Positions 61,001 through 63,905 of a DNA stretch of 64,000 nt are shown here, piece by piece. The notes under the pieces are model-generated. The model ran no database searches, was not told the origin of the DNA, and saw only the letters and a program-made list of their open reading frames with translations. The stretch comes from Rhyzopertha dominica (Eukaryota > Arthropoda > Insecta > Coleoptera > Bostrichidae), in NCBI GenBank assembly GCA_025024175.1, contig QCXZ01000064.1, positions 26,284,286 to 26,348,285 on the forward strand, read 5' to 3'. How positions within the stretch are numbered: the first letter of the stretch is position 1; each line of letters starts with the position of its first letter. A program made the translations under genes and the position numbers.

Positions 61001-63208
61001 CTAGTTTGCTCTTGTTTGAGCTCATCAGATGAGAACACCAACTGACGATCAAGCGACAAAGTCTGCTAATGAAAATTGTAGTGTTGGTATTTTCCCTCAT
61101 TAATAATTGTAAATTCAGAATAATGTGTCTACCGTCATATCATGTCAATGTGTTAAAGTTAGAGGTAGATAAAATAATAGCTTGCAACTGGTGTTAGTGT
61201 GAATTAGTAATTAACTTTAATGTTGTTTCAAGTAGTGATACAGGCTTTTATTTAAGTGATAATAGTAATTAACACAATTTTTGGTAACAGACATGTTCTA
61301 AAACTGTTTTAATGCATTCTAAACTGATTCATATGTAGGCACTTAATGCAAACTTTATTGTTATTTATAGGTTCTGATTGGGTGGATCCTGAAGATCCAA
61401 CTGTAATAGCTGAAAATGAATTGCTTGGTGCTGCTGCTTCCATTGACGCTGCTGCTAGAAAATTGGCTAGTCTTCGTCCAAGAAAGAGCATACAGGTTAG
61501 CAACTTGAAGACATTGTTTTTGCTTACTATTTATAAAATTAATTTTATACCTGGGAAGAAGAAGATGGGCTAATTACTGTAAGATATGTTTGATATTCTT
61601 GGTTGTAGTTATGAATCACCCAGGAGTCAAACATATTATTACAGTGGTCAGCAGATGCTACAAGGACAATCAAAGAACTGATACTGTAAATTAAATGTAC
61701 ACATAAATTTTGACAATGTTTTTACCTCTAGTTCATATTTATTTTATTTACTGCCTAGCCCCACACTGATCTCGATGAATCCATGAACTTTGATGAGATG
61801 ATTCTGGAAGCTGCGAAATCAATAGCTGCAGCCACATCAACTCTCGTGAAGGCGGCAAGTGCTGCTCAAAGAGAACTGATCGACAGCGGAAAAATGTCGA
61901 GAACTCCACTTACATCGTCGGACGATGGTCAGTGGTCTGAAGGATTAATATCTGCAGCCAGATTGGTAGCTGCTGCTACACACAGTTTGGTTGAGAGCGC
62001 AAATGCATTAGTTCAAGGTAATGTACTTAATTTTTTTTAAGTGTGTATCCTGCACTGCAAGGAATTGGTTGACATATTCAAATTGATGGATGGTCTTATT
62101 ACATCAGTTCCCTTGTTATGAAATTTTGCAACAAAACAGTATTACAAGTTCACTAACCTCCACAAATACTACTTCAAATTTTTTTTATAACTTGCATTAT
62201 TTAGTTAAAAATGTTATTGTTTAATGTTTTGGTTGTTTCAGTTGTTCAGTTTTCCAAAAGGTCACCGTGCTCAAATAGATTCAAAAAGTAACATCTGTCG
62301 ATGTCGGAAGATGTATTTTACTTAACAAACTCGCCCCCAAATTGGAATATTATGTTGTTATATACCTACAAGATAGTAAACTTTTTTTCTATTTTTAATA
62401 TCTGTATAACTGATAAAGGTGTCTAATCATACTTTGCCTCATATGAAATCTAGCTGTATCTATAGTATCTATACAGCATACTAGTTAATCTGTATTTATC
62501 TAGGCTTTAAAAAATACCCATCAAGTAGATAGTTTCCTGGAAATAGAACAGAAACTATAAGAATCACTCAATTGTTACTTTTTTTTGCTTGTAACTTGCA
62601 CCTTTTTCTACCCATGTTAAATATTTGGCATCAAAAGATTCAGAAATTTTTATATGAGAAAACATGTAGTTCCTGAGATATCAGATAAAGCCATTAAATC
62701 ACTCAATTTTTTTACAACTTGTACATGGCTCCACGATATATATAACACCAACATATGTACGATACATATCTGTTATGGTTCCTGAGAAATCGAACAAAAA
62801 CCATAAAAAATCTCAAATTTTTAAGTTTTTTGCCTATAAGTTCCACATTTGTTCCTCCCATGTTTACATATTCACCTCCAAAAGATGCAAATGCAAAAGA
62901 CTTAAGGTCCCTGAGAAATTTGTCAAAAGCATGTGCTTTTAATTTTCAGGATTAGCAAGTGAAGAAAGATTAATATCTTCAGCAAAACAAGTCGCTAGTT
63001 CAACGGCACAGCTACTCGTTGCCTGCAAAGTAAAGGCAGAAGGAGACACGGAAGCCACACGGAGACTCCAGCAAGCTGGAAATGCTGTCATCAGGGCCAC
63101 TGATAACTTGGTTCGTGCTGCACAGAAAGCCAAGAGTGTTGAAGAAGAGAGATGTTTGATCCTTAATAAACGTATGGTTGGAGGCATTGCACAGGAAATT
63201 AATGCTAG
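18942..63208 (+). CDS. rhea: Talin (rhea), exons 1-30, 3' end beyond window
   Basis: Talin is the cytoplasmic adaptor that binds integrin beta tails through its FERM head and links them to actin and vinculin through its helical-bundle rod at adhesion sites. The spliced frame joins 18942-19074, 19127-19279, 23896-24409, 24467-24635, 24696-24953, 25009-25085, 25719-25810, 25887-25975, 27558-27791, 27867-28361, 31433-31631, 34493-34890, 36715-36942, 38027-38438, 41771-42577, 45083-45210, 45459-45819, 46132-46387, 47402-47648, 47922-48080, 48136-48393, 52579-52842, 52901-53189, 55342-55532, 57796-57912, 58749-58931, 58992-59196, 61371-61495, 61759-62017 and 62950-63208. That is 7,559 coding bases, about 2,520 residues, against 2,541 for full mouse talin-1. 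All introns are GT-AG with consistent phases and no frameshift was seen. One N falls in exon 21. The start is fixed by an in-frame TAG three codons upstream. The missing part is the rest of the dimerisation helix. Confidence 0.97.
19127..19279 (+). CDS. rhea: Talin exon 2: F0 end (residues 45-95)
   Basis: Continues with YGLFLTDEDNKTGVWLEPGR and LEYRKKLRTLRVKMLDG, the conserved F0 core and the F0/F1 junction. Phase 1 at both ends. It is followed by the largest intron of the gene, 4,616 bp, which contains mariner and Penelope-like remnants. Confidence 0.95.
19860..20645 (-). pseudogene. Mariner transposase remnant in talin intron 2
   Basis: On the minus strand, from 20.62 kb down: EICAVIKYNILR, ESSPSYSTIKAWVANFK, DTEDAPYSGRPKTITTT, then VLTNVLG, and VNETWIHYSTPEMKQQSKQW with the first catalytic D replaced by N in this reading. 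Then NVLASVFF, where the family has KVMASVFWD. Several stops and indels break it. The C-terminal third is hard to follow. Antisense to talin. Confidence 0.85.
20646..21380. other. Talin intron 2, nothing recognised
   Basis: AT-rich intronic DNA between the mariner remnant and the Penelope-like element. An 82-codon plus frame at 20936-21184 is hydrophobic and AT-driven, without a motif. Confidence 0.5.
21385..22340 (+). pseudogene. Penelope-like element 3' part with GIY-YIG endonuclease domain
   Basis: The plus strand reads FLDLSVSV...KIDFEIYRKPTVR, the end of the reverse transcriptase thumb region, then SLINRLINIPLRKESFEKEL and ELTTIKQIAFNNGHDTKIVD. The GIY-YIG nuclease follows at 21855-22060: NGIYQIKCMQCDMIYIGQSG, then GRAIKNRIKEH and FADHC. 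Frameshifts split it at about 21,430 and 21,720-21,800. A short tail with ggtcgaaacgatcgtc follows. The reverse transcriptase core is absent (5' truncated). Same orientation as talin. Confidence 0.85.
22341..22879. other. Talin intron 2, nothing recognised
   Basis: AT-rich intronic DNA with no coding signal or clear repeat. Confidence 0.5.
22880..23035 (-). pseudogene. Mariner transposase C-terminal scrap
   Basis: The minus strand reads KWEILHQPPYCPDLEFSDFY, the third catalytic aspartate block of mariner (family form WEvLpHPPYSPDLAPSDYH). Nothing convincing continues on either side. Antisense to talin. Confidence 0.65.
23896..24409 (+). CDS. rhea: Talin exon 3: F1 and start of F2 (residues 96-266)
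   Basis: Reads SVKTLMVDDSQIVANLMVVI, ICTKIGITNHDEYSL, the basic F1 loop GTLTLKRKKEERERDAKMEQ, then LREQGIDENETVLLRRKFF and NIDSRDPVQLNLLYVQARDG of F2. Phase 1 to phase 2. It is the longest head exon. The acceptor is tttttttgtag at 23895. The F1 loop is the membrane-binding insertion in vertebrate talin, and the run of lysines and arginines is kept here. Confidence 0.96.
24467..24635 (+). CDS. rhea: Talin exon 4: F2 (residues 267-323)
   Basis: Reads LKEFLPQSYVKVKGIEKKIF, then LNELDAKVLYTKNARALKTY and GVTFFLVK. It completes the acyl-CoA-binding-like F2 subdomain. Several lysines on the surface match the membrane orientation patch known in vertebrates (inference). Short flanking introns of 57 and 60 bp. 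Confidence 0.96.
24696..24953 (+). CDS. rhea: Talin exon 5: F3, the integrin-binding PTB-like domain (residues 324-409)
   Basis: Reads KMKGKNKLVPRLLGVTKDSV, TTVRRWGASPKTFTLDFGDY, YYSVQTTEAEQIQQIIAGYI and DIILKK. F3 binds the membrane-proximal NPxY of integrin beta. The RRW at about residues 369-371 corresponds to mouse KRW 357-359, including the arginine needed for integrin binding. GVTK carries the lysine equivalent to mouse K324, which contacts R9 in the closed form. Confidence 0.97.
25009..25085 (+). CDS. rhea: Talin exon 6: end of F3 and start of linker (residues 410-435)
   Basis: Reads KQAKDHFGIEGDEGSTMVED then SVSPHK, matching the vertebrate KDHFGLEGDEESTMLEDSVSP block. Phase 0 to 2, ending CATAA|GTAAGT. 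A 633-bp intron with nothing recognised follows. Confidence 0.95.
25719..25810 (+). CDS. rhea: Talin exon 7: head-rod linker (residues 435-466)
   Basis: Reads ATILQHESSKVGKPTTASVA then KPAVMRAGTDG. Low-complexity flexible linker between head and rod, poorly conserved in sequence across animals but alignable at ATILQH. Phase 2 to 1, followed by a 76-bp intron. Confidence 0.92.
25887..25975 (+). CDS. rhea: Talin exon 8: head-rod linker (residues 466-495)
   Basis: Reads EKPYGTGHVGGAQLTTISGQ then INVGHVSPT, the glycine-rich linker. TTISGQINVGH aligns with the vertebrate linker QQITSGQMHRGHMPP. It ends ACG|GTAAGA in phase 0. The next 1,582 bp intron is plain AT-rich DNA. Confidence 0.92.
25976..27557. 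other. Talin intron 8, nothing recognised
   Basis: AT-rich intron of 1,582 bp with no transposase remnant, foldback or open frame of note. A fragment tctaatagtaatctaatctaatagtaa near 26,744 is a small local duplication. Confidence 0.6.
27558..27791 (+). CDS. rhea: Talin exon 9: linker end and first helices of R1 (residues 496-573)
   Basis: Reads VQTPKVTPILSEPQRALLST, ITATQSRIKESEIELE, then IATKKWKQVTLDTRKQNVGT and AAMNAATAQ. It aligns with vertebrate talin from the end of the linker into R1 (SAQQALTGTI...KAWRKNKMDE...VDAITAGTASV). Phase 0 both ends. A 75-bp intron follows. Confidence 0.95.
27867..28361 (+). CDS. rhea: Talin exon 10: R1 and R2 (residues 574-738)
   Basis: Reads VVTLTSGPPDEVDHHAVGTA, ITTIGSNLPEMTKDVKMIAA, then PRQHLLNAASRVGEAST and ALVLRAKNIAATCDDQQTQN, ending ATSQLVACAK. 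It covers most of R1 and the first half of R2, alanine-rich amphipathic helices with buried vinculin-binding helices. Phase 0 both ends. A 131-codon antisense frame over this exon is an artefact of alanine-rich codons. Confidence 0.96.
28362..29075. other. Talin intron 10, left part, nothing recognised
   Basis: AT-rich intronic DNA. A 94-codon minus frame at 28408-28692 has no motif. Confidence 0.5.
29080..29830 (-). pseudogene. DDE transposase remnant in talin intron 10
   Basis: Minus strand, same insect transposase family as 8870-9774. FVKGRTNKVRQRTGHTAAIE and EEKILEDTFEKPAL lie at 29.8-29.7 kb, then SFIQMKQGFTRTSIINSHNL and LHFYADEKSRVII. FQPVNVWAEIKQKNLISPIV, LPQIALAFLQNNFQKLPEDV and the WIGR block follow. 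Frame breaks and stops throughout. Antisense to talin. Confidence 0.75.
29831..31432. other. Talin intron 10, right part, nothing recognised
   Basis: AT-rich DNA up to the exon 11 acceptor. A small (agta/agtaagta) run sits near 30,965-30,985. No gene or transposase remnant seen. Confidence 0.5.
31433..31631 (+). CDS. rhea: Talin exon 11: R2 (residues 739-805)
   Basis: Reads VVAPTLHSEACQQQLTAAVR, EVARAVENLVAVCNE and LKEAAAEVTRTLNDLLRHIQ. It aligns with vertebrate VVAPTISSPVCQEQLVEAGR and finishes R2. Phase 0 to 1. The downstream 2,861-bp intron holds a foldback element. Confidence 0.96.
31937..32196. mobile_element. Foldback (MITE-like) element in talin intron 11
   Basis: Arms of about 60 bases at 31937-31999 and 32138-32196 are inverse copies. 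ctgtcaaagtgt, gggtctgtagggtaaacaa on the left face the matching inverse block on the right, with about 85 percent identity by eye and a loop near 140 bases. No coding sequence inside. Confidence 0.75.
32197..34492. other. Talin intron 11, right part, no gene recognised
   Basis: 32.3-32.6 kb repeats words such as attcaatt and cgttcaa, and 32.59-32.69 kb is GC-richer (cgtttccagggtttcgcagg). The rest is AT-rich. No coding or transposase motif found. Confidence 0.5.
34493..34890 (+). CDS. rhea: Talin exon 12: R3 (residues 805-937)
   Basis: Reads TVQEVSVEAIYTATDKLTAA, SGDAGEMVKQARLLGQATAQ, AAKTLADATARMVEAARQCA and VTIVAATTPALRRKLVDRVQ. R3 in vertebrates is the weakest bundle, opens first under force and binds vinculin and RIAM, due to a belt of buried threonines. 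Threonines at the matching places (ATDKL, GQATAQ, ADATAR, DVTIV) are kept here. The exon matches R3 closely at both ends. Phase 1 to 0. Confidence 0.96.
35247..36390 (-). mobile_element. Mariner element with both ends, in talin intron 12
   Basis: The left end tgtgttcaaaaagcaatggg is repeated inversely at the right as tgtgttcaaaaagtaatggg. The span of 1,144 bp is near the usual mariner length. Minus-strand transposase remnants include SYQWKHSGHSQQVQSNMKIM with FAVFFDINGIVHHEFLP, and AMKGRCLATTDEIKTAT with YIYFEGDNIDVQ at the C-terminus. MIMNDH.ITIRGVAIDGISN with a stop lies near the N-terminus. Two ambiguous bases and several stops. Antisense to talin. Confidence 0.85.
36715..36942 (+). CDS. 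rhea: Talin exon 13: R4 first part (residues 938-1013)
   Basis: Reads VCARRAVATATQCITAAQAS, LSEDTKELAEHIPPLIDSIK and QQSELMYVAEVFLH. It aligns with vertebrate R4 (AKQAAASATQTIAAAQHAAS ... AVAEQIPLLVQGVRGS). Phase 0 both ends. The following 1,084-bp intron (36943-38026) shows nothing. Confidence 0.95.
36943..38026. other. Talin intron 13, nothing recognised
   Basis: AT-rich intron with no gene, transposase remnant or clear inverted repeat. Confidence 0.6.
38027..38438 (+). CDS. rhea: Talin exon 14: R4 end and R5 (residues 1014-1151)
   Basis: Reads PATRFVQSARSVLPTIKDHS, LQNAITRAKPACQGLGLEAA, RLRPIPGDSLESGTQQLGSS and SKAVKQGVTQLLSAASQGNE. It aligns with vertebrate KLKPLPGETMEKCTQDLGNSTKAVSSA. 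Phase 0 to 1, ending ACAG|GTACGT. The next intron (3,332 bp) holds the second 880-bp repeat and a LINE fragment. Confidence 0.96.
38611..39489. mobile_element. 880-bp dispersed element, copy 2, in talin intron 14
   Basis: Same family, same orientation and nearly same length as 2938-3819. The start acttccacatccaacggatg folds on itself. The right end has ttggatgtggaagt followed by attgattcaatttgcag. Differences are scattered substitutions, small indels and Ns. Flanks differ from copy 1, which fixes the borders. A short plus frame crossing its left edge is accidental. Confidence 0.75.
39490..41195. other. Talin intron 14, middle part, nothing recognised
   Basis: AT-rich intronic DNA with only short accidental frames. 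Confidence 0.5.
41200..41560 (-). pseudogene. Non-LTR retrotransposon reverse transcriptase fragment
   Basis: The minus strand reads MEKIINQLKNNKSPGGNRIA followed by AELIQNGEEQLAPDSYKFIL and IWQQQVLETWKESMIIS. This is the conserved N-terminal reverse transcriptase block of RTE/Jockey-type elements (LKNNKSPGxDGI...AELIK...IW...PxxWK.SIIIP). Upstream remnants resemble the WKQYFEELLN block. No catalytic YxDD region is present. Antisense to talin. Confidence 0.8.
41771..42577 (+). CDS. rhea: Talin exon 15: R5-R6 and start of R7 (residues 1151-1420)
   Basis: The longest exon, 807 bp. Landmarks are AVRSVAATSNNKDVQKKIIQ, MSCLPGQRDVDSAITSIREW, ELLNVSMEMAGQTKDTEVRG, KNQLAAAARAVTESINHLLD, SATPGQVECDNAIRKIQAMR, and ESVIERSKLLG. 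The final SKLLG holds the glycine equivalent to mouse G1404, on the R7 face that binds KANK proteins. Phase 1 at both ends. Confidence 0.97.
43025..43780. repeat. Inverted-repeat element with doubled ends in talin intron 15
   Basis: A ~45-base motif (ttgaaggtgatagaaaacac, then a gatttt/taaaaacttttcaaat part) occurs at 43025-43070. A relative is at 43150-43196 (cttgaaaagtgataaaaatg). Inverse relatives are at 43324-43345 and 43742-43780. The inner pair is extended by caatgcttgaaaagtgata versus tatcacttttcaagcattg, a 19-base exact inverse. Layout suggests a MITE with duplicated or nested termini. Confidence 0.55.
43850..44480 (-). pseudogene. Mariner transposase remnant in talin intron 15
   Basis: The minus strand reads APTKVVHGRNRNKKTVTTCF, GITGHVSTVALQDRHMSEWY, then LPQVLPNVRERRTRERIILH with QDC in place of HDNA, then LRNLPFTSAEEMVDAYDQK and CAGEYLEK. 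The blocks match a mariner branch of the form ...PTKVVR...FFGKTGHVATVPLE...SEWYTTICLPEVF. Stops and frame changes break it. Antisense to talin. Confidence 0.75.
45083..45210 (+). CDS. rhea: Talin exon 16: R7 helices before the R8 insertion (residues 1420-1462)
   Basis: Reads DSLQGITAAARESDHERFLQ then SLQTFTEGICILVEAAAQTA and YL. It aligns with vertebrate GISQNAKNGNLPEFGDAIATASKALCGFTEAAAQAAYL. Its end coincides with the start of R8. Phase 1 to 0. Confidence 0.96.
45459..45819 (+). CDS. rhea: Talin exon 17: R8, the bundle inserted in R7 (residues 1463-1583)
   Basis: Reads VGVSDSSSTAGRPGLIDQAQ, ARVIAKHTSALCNACRTTSS, KTANPVAKRHFVQSAKDVAN and SANLVKEIKALDT-like NSTANLVKEIKALDTDYTDA. R8 is the four-helix bundle inserted in R7; in vertebrates it binds RIAM, DLC1 and vinculin. 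This exon covers mouse residues ~1461-1580, so the whole bundle sits in one exon. Phase 0 to 1. Donor TTAG|GTGTGT is weaker than most. Confidence 0.97.
46072..46096. repeat. (TTTA)n microsatellite
   Basis: Six uninterrupted ttta units in talin intron 17, about 35 bases before the exon 18 acceptor. Confidence 0.85.
46132..46387 (+). CDS. rhea: Talin exon 18: end of R7 and start of R9 (residues 1583-1669)
   Basis: Reads AVDNLCMFASSSEFASIPAK, EPIIDAGRKIIDSSCSVIRT and MPKDPPTWQQFAANSKNVSD. The tryptophan in PPTW matches mouse W1630, part of the R7 face for KANK. It resumes R7 exactly after the R8 exon. Phase 1 to 2. Confidence 0.96.
46600..47235 (-). pseudogene. Non-LTR retrotransposon fragment (endonuclease end and inter-domain part)
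   Basis: The minus strand reads KVKGFTHITPNSNTTIDMVI then TTDKYLQNIIIL, with one or two frame or stop breaks. This is the LTHI...SsIDLvits end of the endonuclease of Jockey/CR1-type elements. About 350 bases downstream comes TRYKRCRNQLVTEIQNKKKE then HYHNKVR, the usual RxYxxxRNxLvxxIRxxKxxYY segment before the reverse transcriptase. Lies in talin intron 18, antisense. Confidence 0.7.
47402..47648 (+). CDS. rhea: Talin exon 19: R9 (residues 1669-1750)
   Basis: Reads SGAPGQLECDNATSILSEHL, then QVERAAAGLLDTIEPLRQAA and KYEAENIGHAVNQV. It aligns with vertebrate KAPGQLECETAIAALNSCLR. R9 is the bundle that docks on F3 in the autoinhibited monomer. Phase 2 to 0. Confidence 0.96.
47922..48080 (+). 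CDS. rhea: Talin exon 20: R9 end (residues 1751-1803)
   Basis: Reads VQYSDPLVQGAIGAVSNMTN, LLLDQAKSVTESALQLIYST and KDCGGNPK. The glutamate in VTESAL aligns with the one in vertebrate LAESAL, the region of mouse E1770 that locks R9 onto F3 (alignment from memory). Phase 0 both ends; 55-bp intron follows. Confidence 0.96.
48136..48393 (+). CDS. rhea: Talin exon 21: R10 (residues 1804-1889)
   Basis: Reads AVNLHPDVDEYANSTRD, an ambiguous codon GNT at 48187-48189, LQELINNLEVISTQSGIVSG, then VVDNLTKAMTRVSDHRASLI and TYVDYQTRMVECAKDIAKIA. The N leaves Asp, Ala, Val or Gly. A 4,185-bp intron with several foldback elements follows. Confidence 0.96.
48394..49858. other. Talin intron 21, left part, nothing recognised
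   Basis: AT-rich intronic DNA. A 94-codon plus frame at 49018-49302 has no motif. Confidence 0.5.
49859..50029. mobile_element. Small foldback element in talin intron 21
   Basis: gtctttgcgtgggttggttc through cattaaaa at 49859-49886 is the inverse, with two mismatches in 28, of 50002-50029. The loop is about 115 bases. MITE-like, no coding content. Confidence 0.65.
50785..51702. mobile_element. TTAA-flanked non-autonomous (piggyBac-type) element in talin intron 21
   Basis: Both ends read, inward, ttaagaggggc(g/a)tttac(c/t)t(a/g)gagcga, with TTAA at 50785-50788 and 51699-51702, the signature of piggyBac-like duplication. Subterminal inverse blocks gtagctacaacgtggag at 50911 and the inverse ctccacgttgtagctac near 51039 lie inside. 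About 918 bp, GC-richer than the intron around it, without a transposase. Confidence 0.75.
52300..52410. repeat. Hairpin-forming repeat in talin intron 21
   Basis: tctatgccgtgttgtctaca at 52303-52322 is the near-exact inverse of tgtagacagcacagcataga at 52390-52409. A loop of about 67 bases separates the arms. Likely a tiny MITE; the size also permits a long-stemmed RNA hairpin. Confidence 0.65.
52579..52842 (+). CDS. rhea: Talin exon 22: R10 end (residues 1890-1977)
   Basis: Reads STKAAVDPQRLAPLSADLSH, RYAQLANDSIGAAATSTNPE, QSLGGACIDLVQAGGQC and DIGDCSRAVAEK. It aligns with vertebrate SPEELGPLANQLTSDYGRLASQA...ELIECARRVSEK. Phase 0 both ends, donor AAG|GTTTGT; 58-bp intron follows. Confidence 0.95.
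52901..53189 (+). CDS. rhea: Talin exon 23: R11, integrin-binding site 2 (residues 1978-2074)
   Basis: Reads VSRVLATLQSGSRGTQACIN, AASTVSGIIGDLDTTIMFAT, SFADHRENILRTARALVEDT and EQLAAAAQNAVTTI. Very close to vertebrate R11 (GNRGTQACITAASAVSGIIADLDTTIMFATAG), the second integrin-binding site, which is essential in fly muscle attachment. Phase 0 to 1. Confidence 0.97.
53190..55341. other. Talin intron 23, nothing recognised
   Basis: AT-rich intron of 2,152 bp. Plus frames at 54503-54781 and 55011-55256 are AT-driven, lack motifs and have no convincing splice context. Confidence 0.55.
55342..55532 (+). CDS. rhea: Talin exon 24: R11 end (residues 2074-2137)
   Basis: Reads VQLAEVVKFGAASLGSENAD, SQVMLINAVKDVASALGDLI and HDPAMAHLKESAR. 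It aligns with vertebrate RLADVVKLGAASLGAEDPETQ...WQLKNSAK. Its end in phase 0 falls at the R11/R12 boundary. The donor AGG|GTAAGG can be joined either to exon 25 (57796) or to the alternative exon at 56023. Confidence 0.97.
56023..56157 (+). CDS. rhea: Candidate alternative last exon of talin (truncated isoform)
   Basis: In intron 24 an acceptor ttttgattaactgacag ends at 56022. The 135 bases after it, read in the phase supplied by exon 24, stay open for 44 codons and then stop (TAG 56155-56157). Reads VPDSDTDWWISDQEEELIRL then LSDSKENVNSDTL, ending LPCLLAN: acidic, with two tryptophans. GC is clearly higher than in the flanking intron. An AATAAA lies 189 bp downstream of the stop. Use of it would end talin after R11. 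I know of no matching talin tail. An accidental open stretch or a poison exon remain possible. Confidence 0.5.
   Translation, partial: VPDSDTDWWISDQEEELIRLLSDSKENVNSDTLQSDILPCLLAN
56346..56351 (+). terminator. rhea: Candidate intronic polyadenylation signal
   Basis: AATAAA followed about 20 bases later by a T- and GT-rich stretch (tttttttgtgtttcacc, from 56370). That is the standard arrangement of a cleavage and polyadenylation site. It would close the alternative last exon 56023-56157. Confidence 0.45.
56380..57795. other. Talin intron 24, right part, nothing recognised
   Basis: AT-rich DNA between the alternative exon and exon 25. Short plus frames around 57030-57257 and 57540-57752 lack motifs. 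Further AATAAA words occur by chance in this AT-rich stretch. Confidence 0.5.
57796..57912 (+). CDS. rhea: Talin exon 25: R12 start (residues 2138-2176)
   Basis: Reads VMVTNVTSLLKTVKAVEDEH then TKGISALESTVEAINQEMR, nearly the same as vertebrate VMVTNVTSLLKTVKAVEDEATKG. Phase 0 both ends. The following 836-bp intron (57913-58748) shows nothing. Confidence 0.97.
57913..58748. other. Talin intron 25, nothing recognised
   Basis: AT-rich intron, no gene or repeat recognised. Confidence 0.6.
58749..58931 (+). CDS. rhea: Talin exon 26: R12 (residues 2177-2237)
   Basis: Reads TLNSRDGCKQVTPEDLVRCT, KAITKATAKSVAAGISNKQD and AANMARSSIFDMLLICK. It aligns with vertebrate TPEDFIRMTKGITMATAKAVAAGNSCRQEDV. 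Phase 0 both ends; 60-bp intron follows. Confidence 0.96.
58992..59196 (+). CDS. rhea: Talin exon 27: R12 end (residues 2238-2306)
   Basis: Reads SAAYNLAETEELRKRTLDAG, RDCAQQFRELLLAMLQGNSV and PLISRRVAQSVTELVSVAEL. It completes R12. Phase 0 to 1. The following 2,174-bp intron carries a decayed DDE transposase. Confidence 0.96.
59560..60150 (-). pseudogene. DDE transposase remnant in talin intron 27
   Basis: The minus strand reads LFEALLNVLKS, FFCDEKLFTVEQSHNVQIGT, a block with HKILPEL and TSTGKTSLVFVEKK, then SLDLNPLDYYIWNSLEA. The order DEKLFTVEQ...VTSTGKTPLIFV...SPDLNPLDYxIW is that of a well-known insect transposase. Frame changes and stops throughout; the QQDxAP block is missing or unrecognisable. 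Antisense to talin. Confidence 0.7.
60151..61370. other. Talin intron 27, right part
   Basis: AT-rich DNA with a (TTA)n microsatellite at 60641-60664 and nothing else recognised. Confidence 0.6.
60641..60664. repeat. (TTA)n microsatellite
   Basis: Eight perfect tta units. Confidence 0.9.
61371..61495 (+). CDS. rhea: Talin exon 28: R13 upstream helix (residues 2306-2347)
   Basis: Reads SDWVDPEDPTVIAENELLGA then AASIDAAARKLASLRPR, nearly the same as vertebrate TEWVDPEDPTVIAENELLGAAAAIEAAAKKLEQLKPR. This helix precedes and restrains the actin-binding THATCH core in vertebrates. Phase 1 to 0, donor CAG|GTTAGC. Confidence 0.97.
61759..62017 (+). CDS. rhea: Talin exon 29: R13 THATCH core (residues 2348-2434)
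   Basis: Reads DESMNFDEMILEAAKSIAAA, TSTLVKAASAAQRELIDSGK, SSDDGQWSEGLISAARLVAA and ATHSLVESANALVQ. The I/LWEQ (THATCH) family core that binds F-actin. Phase 0 to 1. The next intron (932 bp) shows nothing but AT-rich DNA. Confidence 0.97.
62018..62949. other. Talin intron 29, nothing recognised
   Basis: AT-rich intron. Two similar stretches near 62,520-62,700 and 62,745-62,930 (tttcctggaaatagaacag / gttcctgagaaatcgaac, and cttgtaacttgcacctttt / cctataagttccacattt) hint at an old local duplication. Confidence 0.5.
62950..63208 (+). CDS. rhea: Talin exon 30: end of R13 and start of dimerisation helix (residues 2434-2521)
   Basis: Reads LASEERLISSAKQVASSTAQ, LLVACKVKAEGDTEATRRLQ, AAGNAVIRATDNLVRAAQKA and KRMVGGIAQEINA. 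The KVK matches mouse K2443-V2444-K2445, residues needed for actin binding. It ends in phase 2 at CTAG|GTGAGT, inside the GGIAQ block that starts the C-terminal helix. The rest of the helix must be encoded beyond the window. Confidence 0.96.
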
Positions 63209-63905
63209 GTGAGTATTTTTGAATTTTGTGTTAAGCTAGTACTGGGGCTTCTCTAGACTGATAACTGTAACAAATGTCTAAAATTGGGTTTTTCGATGGA
63301 TTAATCAAGTGTGGCACTTGTAGTTTGCAGTATCACAGCTGTCTTCAGTGGAGTCCACTGCAAAGTTTTTCGTTTTTGCTGAATTACTTACATGGAAGGG
63401 TCACAAAAAGTTCTGTTTTGGCGTAAAGTGAATAACAATTATACGAAAAATATGATTTTTTTTTGGTTAGATAATATGCAACAAGTACAACTAAATATTA
63501 CAAAGAGGATGGTAAACAACAATCAAAACTAAAGACAAATTATGAAATAGACTATATAATATAAATATAAGAACAGTTTACAGTGTTTAAAATATAAAAG
63601 GACATGAATTAAGAACAAGAGCACTACATTTACAATCAAACAGCACAAATCAGCTTAAGAAAAAACTTCTGCTTAATCTGCGAGCTTCTTTGTATGTTTT
63701 CTTAATAATTGATTCCAACAATGTATCATATATGCTAAGGTGAACAATTCTTTGATTAACATACATTTTTATGTTGGTTATCATTAATAACAGGCCTATG
63801 TTGCACATCTATTTTATAAACAATTGCATATAGAGTGATTATAGCTTAATGTTAGGTTTTCTTTTGTAATTCTTGATGGTCTTAGCAATTTTTTTTCTTT
63901 CCTTA
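63209..63905. other. Talin intron 30, visible part, nothing recognised
   Basis: AT-rich DNA after exon 30. No candidate for the expected heptad-rich dimerisation helix exon is present. Confidence 0.6.
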
